A DNA stretch of 13,278 bases from Chloroflexaceae bacterium UBA1466 (GTDB lineage: Bacteria > Chloroflexota > Chloroflexia > Chloroflexales > Chloroflexaceae): the NCBI GenBank assembly GCA_002325605.1, contig DCSM01000005.1:9776-23053 (forward strand), written 5' to 3'. The notes below the pieces were generated by a model. That model made no database searches. It was not told the DNA's origin and worked only from the letters and a program-made list of their open reading frames with translations. Shown here in pieces: positions 7,670 through 13,278 of the stretch; within the stretch, counting starts at the first letter, position 1; every line of letters starts with the position of its first letter. A program made the position numbers and the translations under genes.

Positions 7670-8011
7670 TCATTGAACGACAATAACAGGCGCTGCCTTA
7701 TTCCAAAGCTGGTCAAGCCGATAGTAATCCCGTTGATCATTTCTGAAAACGTGAATAACTACTGCGCCATAATCCAAGATCATCCAACCAGTTTGTGGTT
7801 CACCTTCTCGATTAGCGTTTAGCTTGAACTCCTGGTTAATTTTCTCATCTATATGATCAACGATGGCTTGGACTTGGCGGTCATTATCAGCCGAACAGAT
7901 GATAAAGTAATCGGCAATAGTGCTTACTTTTTGAATGTCAAGGAGGATAATCTCACTGGCCTGTTTATCTTCAGCCAGTTCAACAAGACGATGAGCAAAG
8001 TCAGTTGTCAT
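7670..8011 (-). CDS. rsfS: Ribosomal silencing factor RsfS
   Basis: A 113-residue RsfS (DUF143/Iojap) protein. Members bind ribosomal protein uL14 on the large subunit and block subunit joining, which lowers translation when nutrients are scarce. Seen: the family core ASEIILLDIQKVSTIADYFII (18-38), CSADNDRQVQAI (39-50), and the C-terminal GEPQTGWMILDYG...VIHVF...RDYYRLDQLW. The length is typical. The ATG at 8011 has only a distant GAGG. The gene lies downstream of the ribonucleotide reductase on the same strand but has a good promoter of its own. The usual neighbour nadD is not in the window. A small membrane protein gene follows within 7 bases. Confidence 0.95.
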   Translation of the reverse strand: MTTDFAHRLVELAEDKQASEIILLDIQKVSTIADYFIICSADNDRQVQAIVDHIDEKINQEFKLNANREGEPQTGWMILDYGAVVIHVFRNDQRDYYRLDQLWNKAAPVIVVQ

Positions 8012-8077
8012 GGGTTAGGCCCAACCTCAATTTAGAGCGAAAGACGAGGCTCAGGCCCCTCAATCCTTTCTAGGTTC

Positions 8078-8106
8078 ACTTTAGCATAGATAGGCTCGGT
8101 CTGCAA
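8078..8106 (-). promoter_or_regulatory. Predicted sigma-70-type promoter for rsfS
   Basis: Reading the minus strand: -35 TTGCAG (8106-8101), 17-base spacer, -10 TAAAGT (8083-8078), preceded by TGC as an extended -10. Transcription would start near 8071, giving a leader of about 60 bases before the rsfS ATG. Confidence 0.55.
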
Positions 8107-8114
8107 ACTGAGCC
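8093..8114 (-). terminator. Hairpin between ribonucleotide reductase and rsfS, possible weak terminator
   Basis: GGCTCGGT (8093-8100) and ACTGAGCC (8107-8114) pair over 8 bases with one G-U type pair and a 6-base loop. It follows the reductase stop on the minus strand by about 50 bases. No clear T run follows, and the hairpin overlaps the -35 of the rsfS promoter, so termination is only possible, not shown. A second 5-bp hairpin (CAGGC...GCCTG, 8121-8135) sits between it and the reductase stop. Confidence 0.35.
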
Positions 8115-8163
8115 GTCGGCCAGGCTTCTAGCCTGTCTTCTTTATCTAACGTAAATTAGGCTT

Positions 8164-10620
8164 CTAGCATTCGCTATAGCCACAAGCCGAGCATTTGCGA
8201 CAACCTTCGATGTTAAGAAAGGTTGCATTATGGCATTCTGGGCATATTTCGCCACTTATTGGTCTGTTTTCACTCTTTAGCAACTCTTCGCTAGTTTCCA
8301 AAAGGGCCCGAAACGTTGTTACCATATCCTCATTATTATGGTCGTTATGCTCATTATGGCCATTACCATTCTGATTCGTTGGAATATGGCCATTTTCACG
8401 GGGTTTATCTTTGACGTAGTGTTCTTGTAAAACCTTCCCAATCGCATCGGGGACTGAAAGCACCCGCTGTGGGCCTAGCCCAACGCTCTGGCTGCCCCGA
8501 ATCCCCCGCAACTGTTTGGCCAGCAACTTGACAGGAATCCCGCAGCGCAAGCCTAAAGACAAAAGTCGCCCTAAAGCCTCAGTGAAAGCCATTACATCGC
8601 TCCCAGCGCGGCCAATTACAGCGAAAACCTCAAAAGGTCTATTATCTTTTTCGGTCACGAAGAGGCGTAATTTGCCTAAAGGCGTATTTACGGGATAAGA
8701 GCAGCCGTGAAGCCCATCTTCAGGGACTTTTTCAGGCGAGATTTCTGTCTTCCGCACCTTTTTTTGCCCATTTGAAGCAGTGGAATTTACTAAACCTGCT
8801 GAAAAAACCTGATTATCCCGTGAACCATCTCTATAAACAGTGATTCCTTTGCAGCCTAATTCAAAAGCGAGGTGATATGCTTCGCGGACCTCATCTAGCG
8901 TTGCATTGCGAGGCAGATTGATCGTTTTTGAAATCGCGGCATCGGTAGATTCTTGAAAAGCGGCTTGCATTCGCACGTGCCATTCGGGGCTAATCTCGTG
9001 CGCGGTGACCCAGACGCGCTGGGTTTCTTCAGGAACTCCCTCGTGCTGAATGTGCCCTGTATCCGCAATGCGCTCCAGTAGTTTTTGGTTATCCCAGCCT
9101 TCAACTTGCGCTTTGCTCACAAAGGCGGGGTTGATGTCCAACATCCGTATTTCGGCTTGCTGTCGCCAAAAGGCTACCGCAAAAAGCGGTTCAATGCCCG
9201 AAGAGCAGCCCGCAATCATGCTAATTGTGCCGGTTGGCGCGACAGTTGTCAGGTTACAATTACGGAGGCGACGTTCGGGAACCAGCCGTGAGCCGTCGGG
9301 TTTGCGAGCGCAAGTTTCCGCTGGCCCCCAAATACTTCTTTCCCATTCAGGAAAAGTACCCCGTTCGTAAGAAAGTTGCTCTGAAGCCTTTTTCGCTTCC
9401 TCATCTACGAAACGCATCACTTGGCGAGCGAGGTCAAGGGCTTCGAGCGAATTGTAAGGCACATTCAGTTGCAAGAGCAGATCGGCCCAGCCCATTATCC
9501 CCAAGCCAATTCGGCGAATTCGCTGATTCAGATCGGCGATCTGTTCAATTGGATAGTGATTTGCGTCAATGACATTGTCCAAAAAATGAACGCTAAGGGC
9601 CACAACGTCGCCAAGCTGCGGCCAATCAATCTTGCCGTCGGGGGTTACAAATTTACTGAGATTGATTGAGCCTAAATTGCACGAATCATAAGGTAAGATT
9701 GGCTGTTCCCCACACGGATTAGTCGCAACATAGGCTCCTAAATGTGGTACGGGATTGAAAGCATTAGCGCGATCTATAAAGAAAAGCCCTGGTTCACCTG
9801 TGGCATGAGCGCATTCCACAATTAGATCAAAAACAACCCGCGCTTTAAGGCGGGCGGGCTTCCCTGGTTTGACAAGAAGCTGCCCCGTGAGAGGATGTTT
9901 CAAACCCTCTTTGTTTGTCAGCTGAACTTGCTTAGTGCGCGGATTGATGAGATCATACATTGCATCGCGTTCTACAGCGTGCATAAAATCATCAGTTAAG
10001 GCCACACTAATGTTAAAATTGGTAAATTTTGTTATATCTCGTTTACAAACAATAAAATCGAGAATATCGGGGTGCGTAACATGCAAGATTCCCATATTGG
10101 CCCCGCGCCTCGTGCCACCTTGCTTTATCGCTTCGGTTGAATGATTATAAACCTCCATAAAACTCACGGGGCCACTTGCCACGCCCATTGTACTCCGGAC
10201 AAGATCCCCTTTTGGGCGCAGGTTTGAAAAGGCAAAACCCGTGCCGCCCCCGCCCTGATGCACTAAAGCGGCATGCTTCATCGTTTCGTAGATACTAGAA
10301 AGGTCATCTTCGATGGGCAAAACGAAACAAGCCGACAAAACGCCTTTTTGTCGCCCAGCATTCATCAAAGTTGGGCTATTAGGCTGAAAGTAACATTGGG
10401 CCATTAAGTGATAAAACTGAGCCGCAGTGGCGGCGACCTGGCTAGGAGATGTGCCATACGTAGTATCTATCGCCGCAATCGTTTGGGCAACGCGCCAAAA
10501 CAAATCCTCAGACGTTTCAATCGCTCGTCCTTGGGCATCTTTCGCTAAATAGCGTTTTTGCAGAATAGTTTGGGCCATCTCATTCAAAGATAGAGGAGCC
10601 AAGGTCTTCTGGGAAGTCAT
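8164..10620 (-). CDS. nrdJ: Vitamin B12-dependent (class II) ribonucleotide reductase
   Basis: An 818-residue class II ribonucleotide reductase that reduces ribonucleotides to deoxyribonucleotides, using adenosylcobalamin to make the thiyl radical. Seen: active-site motif NPCGE at 301-305 with C303; the redox cysteine pair C98 (SACFV) and C314 (SCNLG); a glycine-rich loop QGGGGTGFAFS at 122-132; GGTRRGANMG at 168-177; PTGTIS at 462-467; a TSCPD-like domain at about 638-735; and a C-terminal cysteine cluster C793, C796, C807, C810, C813, C818 ending GYSEC, as expected for a zinc ribbon plus reductant-exchanging tail. There is no N-terminal ATP cone and no intein. An Asn/His-rich linker spans about 743-764. 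The ATG at 10620 has AAAGGAG 8 bases upstream; the GTG three codons earlier overlaps that ribosome site and is unlikely. It needs no separate radical subunit. Confidence 0.96.
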   Translation of the reverse strand: MTSQKTLAPLSLNEMAQTILQKRYLAKDAQGRAIETSEDLFWRVAQTIAAIDTTYGTSPSQVAATAAQFYHLMAQCYFQPNSPTLMNAGRQKGVLSACFVLPIEDDLSSIYETMKHAALVHQGGGGTGFAFSNLRPKGDLVRSTMGVASGPVSFMEVYNHSTEAIKQGGTRRGANMGILHVTHPDILDFIVCKRDITKFTNFNISVALTDDFMHAVERDAMYDLINPRTKQVQLTNKEGLKHPLTGQLLVKPGKPARLKARVVFDLIVECAHATGEPGLFFIDRANAFNPVPHLGAYVATNPCGEQPILPYDSCNLGSINLSKFVTPDGKIDWPQLGDVVALSVHFLDNVIDANHYPIEQIADLNQRIRRIGLGIMGWADLLLQLNVPYNSLEALDLARQVMRFVDEEAKKASEQLSYERGTFPEWERSIWGPAETCARKPDGSRLVPERRLRNCNLTTVAPTGTISMIAGCSSGIEPLFAVAFWRQQAEIRMLDINPAFVSKAQVEGWDNQKLLERIADTGHIQHEGVPEETQRVWVTAHEISPEWHVRMQAAFQESTDAAISKTINLPRNATLDEVREAYHLAFELGCKGITVYRDGSRDNQVFSAGLVNSTASNGQKKVRKTEISPEKVPEDGLHGCSYPVNTPLGKLRLFVTEKDNRPFEVFAVIGRAGSDVMAFTEALGRLLSLGLRCGIPVKLLAKQLRGIRGSQSVGLGPQRVLSVPDAIGKVLQEHYVKDKPRENGHIPTNQNGNGHNEHNDHNNEDMVTTFRALLETSEELLKSENRPISGEICPECHNATFLNIEGCRKCSACGYSEC

Positions 10621-10628
10621 CTTAACCA

Positions 10629-10635
10629 CTCCTTT
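10629..10635 (-). promoter_or_regulatory. Ribosome binding site deciding the nrdJ start
   Basis: AAAGGAG on the minus strand lies 8 bases before the ATG at 10620. The upstream in-frame GTG (10629-10627) begins on the last base of this site, so it is a poor start. Confidence 0.7.
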
Positions 10636-10652
10636 CGCGGTATTGAATTGAA

Positions 10653-10675
10653 TTGACTCGCTAGAAGCGAGCCAA
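10653..10675 (-). promoter_or_regulatory. 10-bp hairpin in the nrdJ leader
   Basis: On the minus strand TTGGCTCGCT and AGCGAGTCAA pair over 10 bases with one G-U pair and a TCT triloop. It ends 17 bases before the ribosome binding site and is the most stable-looking structure in an otherwise AT-rich leader. A short CAATT tandem (three copies, the last imperfect) follows it. No T run follows, so it is not a standard terminator. It may affect message stability or translation; this is inference. Confidence 0.5.
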
Positions 10676-10837
10676 GTAGAAACACTTTATTCTCTGAAGA
10701 AATTTAAAATTTGATTTACAAGCTATTTCACAAGAAAAAAACAAGCTTTAGAAAGTTTATTTTCGCCAAGTTATCAAGTTTTAGTTAGTTTATCTAATAG
10801 GTTTCTATTTTATGTCATCCTAAATAGGAGTAACTTC
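10676..10837. other. AT-rich untranslated leader of nrdJ
   Basis: This is the main part of the 371-base gap between nrdJ and the fused membrane protein gene. It holds A and T runs, a near-palindromic AAATTTAAAATTT, two copies of the heptamer ACAAGCT (10718-10724 and 10741-10747) and a weak CTATTT/AAATAG inverted repeat (10805-10827). I found no coding region, no cobalamin-riboswitch-like B12 box and no recognisable NrdR box. Confidence 0.5.
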
Positions 10838-10866
10838 AGTGTAGCACGCCCCCGTTTGCTTGTCAA
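10838..10866 (-). promoter_or_regulatory. Predicted sigma-70-type promoter for nrdJ
   Basis: Reading the minus strand: consensus -35 TTGACA (10866-10861), 17-base spacer, -10 TACACT (10843-10838) with TGC directly before it as an extended -10. The spacer holds a GGGGGCG stretch. The start point would be near 10831, leaving a leader of about 210 bases before the ATG. Confidence 0.7.
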
Positions 10867-10883
10867 TCTGTCTAAACGTGCAT

Positions 10884-10911
10884 TTAGAGCTATTAGTAAA
10901 TAGCTGACTAA
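10884..10911. promoter_or_regulatory. Operator-like inverted repeat between divergent promoters
   Basis: AGCTATT (10888-10894), spacer AGTA, AATAGCT (10899-10905) form an exact 7-bp inverted repeat. It is extended by TTAG on the left (10884-10887) and, offset by two bases, CTAA on the right (10908-10911). It lies upstream of the nrdJ -35 and overlaps the -35 zone of the plus-strand promoter, as expected of a dimeric regulator's site. It does not match the NrdR box as I know it. Confidence 0.4.
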
Positions 10912-10936
10912 AGACAAGGAGATTATATGCTACAAT
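10909..10936 (+). promoter_or_regulatory. Predicted extended -10 promoter for the fused membrane protein gene
   Basis: TGC followed by TACAAT (10931-10936) is a strong extended -10. The -35 is weak; TAAAGA at 10909-10914 is the best candidate, 16 bases upstream. Transcription would start near 10943, about 50 bases before the TTG start codon. Confidence 0.5.
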
Positions 10937-10978
10937 GGACTAATATTACATCTCTCTCTACTTTAGTGCTTTATTCAC

Positions 10979-10984
10979 GGGAGG
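10979..10984 (+). promoter_or_regulatory. Ribosome binding site deciding a TTG start (fused membrane protein)
   Basis: GGGAGG is followed by 7 bases and then TTG at 10992. The next in-frame ATG, eight codons on, falls inside the first membrane helix, so TTG is the better start. Confidence 0.75.
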
Positions 10985-10991
10985 TCTTATT

Positions 10992-13253
10992 TTGTTAGTA
11001 GTTTATGTCCTTACGATGTTCGGCAGCGCGACCTTGTTGTTTCTCATTCAACCGATGTTTGCCCGCATGGTTTTACCGCTGTTAGGCGGTTCACCAGCAG
11101 TTTGGAATACAGCGGTTGTCTTTTATCAAACGCTTTTATTAGCAGGTTATGCCTATGCCCACTGGACTACGGCTCGGTTTGGTATTCGCCGCCAGTCAAT
11201 TTTGCATTTAATAATCCTTTTTAGCACACTCCTTGTTTTACCAATTACGGTTCCGTCTAATTGGGTTCCTCCAACTGACACTAGCCCTATTCCTTGGCTC
11301 TTAGCGCTGCTGTTTACCGCAGTTGGGCTACCTTTTTTTGTCGTTTCAGCGAGTAGCCCTCTAATTCAAACTTGGTTTGCCCACACCAAACATCAAACCG
11401 CGCAAGACCCCTACTTTTTGTATGCGGCCAGCAATGTGGGCAGTATGATCGGGCTGTTGAGCTATCCGCTCTTTCTTGAGCAAAGGTTGCGCTTGCGCGA
11501 CCAAAGTTGGCTCTGGGCTGGCGGCTATGTTATCTACCTGGGGCTTTTTCTGGGCTGTACTTTTTTTGTCTGGCGAGCCACAAAAGTTCCTGAAACCCAA
11601 GAAACTGCTTCAAAAGCTGATTTGAAACCGCTTTTGAGCAGTGAGCCTGAAATCTCTTTTTGGCGACGCTTTCGTTGGTTACTTTGGGCTACCGTGCCTT
11701 CCAGCTTAATGTTAAGCGTTACAAGTTATCTGTCAACTGATATTGCATCTATTCCTCTCTTTTGGATTATCCCCCTTACGCTCTATCTGTTGACTTTTGT
11801 GCTGGTCTTTGCCCGTAAAACCATCATCCCACACTTGATGATGGTACGGATCTTTCCTGTAATGCTCATTTTACTCCTCATTGTCATCAATGCTCAAGCG
11901 ACTAGGCCGATGTGGCTTCTGTTCCCGATTCATTTAATGACTTTCTTTGTCGTAACCATGGCCTGCCATGGCGCTTTGGCTAATGATCGACCCTCTGCTC
12001 AAGCGCTGACGGAGTTTTATTTGTGGGTTTCATTGGGTGGCGCGCTTGGGGGAATCTTTAATGCTCTTGTCGCCCCCCTGATCTTCAAAACCATTTTGGA
12101 ATACCCTCTGATTATGATAGTTGCAGCTTTTCTACCTTTGCGAGCCGAAGAAATCTCTCAAATAGCTCAAACTCGCAAACTTGGTTGGCGTTCTTTGGGT
12201 TTAAGACTAGATCTTGGCTTACCGCTTCTCTTAGGCTTATTGATGCTTGGCATTATTCAGGGTGTTCAAATGATAAATATGGGCCTTAGCTCCCTGAAAA
12301 TCGCGCTTCTGTTTGGTTTACCTGCTTTTATTTGCTTTAGCTTTGCGCGACGGCCTTTGCGGTTTGGGTTAGGCGTGACGGTTATGGTTTTTGCTAGTAT
12401 GTTCTACGGTGGAGATCAGGGCCAGATTTTGTATACAGGGCGCAGTTTTTTTGGCGTGTTGCGGGTCTATCAAGATCAGGCTGCGCGTTATCATACCCTT
12501 ACGCACGGCACGACTTTGCATGGAATGCAGAGCATTGTGCCGGGCGAAGAGCGCAAATCCTTATCTTACTATTACGCAACTGGCCCCATTGGGCAATTTT
12601 TTGCGACTTTCAGTGGCCCAGAAGCGAAACAAAAGATCGCAGTGGTGGGGTTAGGGGTTGGCTCCCTGACATGCTATAGTCAGCCAGGGCAAAAGTGGAC
12701 CTTCTATGAAATCGATCCTGCGGTGGAGCAAGTGGCCCGTGACCCGCGTTATTTTACTTTTCTGCGTGATTGTGGCCCTACCGCTAAGGTAATTTTAGGC
12801 GATGCGCGACTTTCGCTCGAAAAAGTTCCATCTCAAGCGTATGATTTGCTGATTTTGGATGCTTATAGCTCTGATTCGATTCCCGTTCATCTCATTACCC
12901 GTGAAGCTTTAGCGCTTTATCGAGCTAAACTGACTCCAAATGGGCTTTTAGTCTTTCATATTTCTAATCATTATCTTGATTTGAAACCTGTCTTGGCTAA
13001 TCTAGCGCAGGATGCAGGATTGGTTTGTTTTGTTAGAGATGACATTTTAATTAATCCAAAAGAAGGTGCTGAAGGGAAATTTGCTTCTCAATGGGCTGTG
13101 ATGGCTCACAACGTTGCTGATCTAAGGGGTTTGGCACAGGATAAACGCTGGCAAGAGCTAAAGGGGCAAGCGAGTAATCCTCTTTGGACTGATGATTTTG
13201 CCAGTATTCTCAGTGTGTTTAGGCCTTTTAGAGGATTTAAATCATTGGATTAG
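10992..13253 (+). CDS. Polytopic membrane protein fused to spermidine-synthase-like domain
   Basis: A 753-residue protein of the 'fused MFS/spermidine synthase' kind. The N-terminal two thirds (about 1-475) holds around ten or more hydrophobic helices, for example near 3-20, 40-56, 68-87, 102-120, 174-194, 256-274, 284-300, 308-326, 341-361, 369-383, 408-425 and 436-472. The C-terminal part (about 485-745) is a Rossmann-like aminopropyltransferase/methyltransferase fold: HGTTLHGMQ at 505-513, YYATGPIGQF at 527-536, nucleotide loop VGLGVGSLTCYS at 552-563, acidic pair E573/D575 at the ribose position, GDAR at 603-606, and LDAYSSDSIPVHL at 622-634 where classic spermidine synthases have a 'D-S-T/S-D-P-x-G' type motif. 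The synthase-like domain is presumably cytoplasmic. The start is TTG with a strong GGGAGG. It is transcribed divergently from nrdJ. Family call is solid; the reaction and any transport role are unknown. Confidence 0.88.
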   Translation: MLVVYVLTMFGSATLLFLIQPMFARMVLPLLGGSPAVWNTAVVFYQTLLLAGYAYAHWTTARFGIRRQSILHLIILFSTLLVLPITVPSNWVPPTDTSPIPWLLALLFTAVGLPFFVVSASSPLIQTWFAHTKHQTAQDPYFLYAASNVGSMIGLLSYPLFLEQRLRLRDQSWLWAGGYVIYLGLFLGCTFFVWRATKVPETQETASKADLKPLLSSEPEISFWRRFRWLLWATVPSSLMLSVTSYLSTDIASIPLFWIIPLTLYLLTFVLVFARKTIIPHLMMVRIFPVMLILLLIVINAQATRPMWLLFPIHLMTFFVVTMACHGALANDRPSAQALTEFYLWVSLGGALGGIFNALVAPLIFKTILEYPLIMIVAAFLPLRAEEISQIAQTRKLGWRSLGLRLDLGLPLLLGLLMLGIIQGVQMINMGLSSLKIALLFGLPAFICFSFARRPLRFGLGVTVMVFASMFYGGDQGQILYTGRSFFGVLRVYQDQAARYHTLTHGTTLHGMQSIVPGEERKSLSYYYATGPIGQFFATFSGPEAKQKIAVVGLGVGSLTCYSQPGQKWTFYEIDPAVEQVARDPRYFTFLRDCGPTAKVILGDARLSLEKVPSQAYDLLILDAYSSDSIPVHLITREALALYRAKLTPNGLLVFHISNHYLDLKPVLANLAQDAGLVCFVRDDILINPKEGAEGKFASQWAVMAHNVADLRGLAQDKRWQELKGQASNPLWTDDFASILSVFRPFRGFKSLD

Positions 13254-13278
13254 CGAGGTAGATCGAGGCAGGGGGCGC

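Noticed and set aside
7663..7740. Longer form of the small membrane protein starting at 7740
   Set aside because: It would overlap rsfS by about 70 bases, and the extra N-terminal residues are the rsfS coding sequence read in another frame. The ATG at 7662 has a ribosome site and normal spacing.
8164..10620. Intein in the class II ribonucleotide reductase
   Set aside because: Class II reductases often carry inteins, but the motifs here run without interruption and the length fits an intein-free protein.
10627..10629. GTG start for nrdJ three codons upstream of the ATG
   Set aside because: It overlaps the AAAGGAG ribosome binding site; the ATG at 10620 has ideal spacing.
10621..10837. Cobalamin riboswitch upstream of the B12-dependent reductase
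   Set aside because: The leader is AT-rich and I could find no B12-box-like conserved core; a covariance model search would be decisive.
10838..10940. NrdR box in the nrdJ promoter region
   Set aside because: No pair of ACA..ATAT..TGT type palindromes is visible; the inverted repeat at 10888-10905 has a different sequence.
1..13278. Mobile elements, CRISPR arrays, tRNA or rRNA genes
   Set aside because: No transposase-like protein, spaced direct-repeat array, cloverleaf or rRNA-like stretch was seen on either strand.

Overview
The window is a stretch of bacterial chromosome with roughly balanced base composition and dense coding. It holds eight or nine protein genes and no mobile element, rRNA, tRNA or CRISPR array that I can see. 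The gene content is a class II (adenosylcobalamin-dependent) ribonucleotide reductase, a membrane protein fused to a spermidine-synthase-like domain, a short zinc alcohol dehydrogenase with a VVGDGKLG nucleotide motif, and a bacterial PH-domain membrane protein. Together these fit Chloroflexota best, but that is inference from family distribution and not a phylogenetic result.

Layout: (1) Plus strand, about 55-4842: a zinc-dependent MDR dehydrogenase, a 1081-residue membrane-anchored TPR protein and a small two-helix PH-domain protein, closely spaced and probably co-transcribed. (2) Minus strand, read from 7345 down to 4850: an FAD/NAD(P)-disulfide-type oxidoreductase with a single redox cysteine (GTG start), then 18 bases later a divergent citrate synthase family enzyme (TTG start). 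The citrate synthase gene ends only 7 bases from the end of the PH-domain gene. (3) Minus strand, read from 10620 down to 7465: class II ribonucleotide reductase, then the ribosome silencing factor RsfS with its own promoter, then a 65-residue one-helix protein 7 bases after rsfS. (4) Plus strand, 10992-13253: a polytopic membrane protein fused to an aminopropyltransferase/methyltransferase-like domain (TTG start).

The main regulatory region is the 371-base gap 10621-10991 between the reductase and the fused membrane protein. It carries two divergent promoters, a near-palindromic element between them, and an AT-rich reductase leader of about 210 bases that ends in a 10-bp hairpin just before the ribosome binding site. 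Several promoters share an extended -10 element of the form TGCTA.A.T.

Most of the window is ordinary housekeeping or metabolic DNA, and I see no clear new multi-gene system. The best leads are the substituted active site of the citrate synthase family protein, the long reductase leader with its hairpin, the palindromic elements before the oxidoreductase and between the divergent promoters, the TPR/PH membrane pair, and the unknown product of the fused synthase-like protein.
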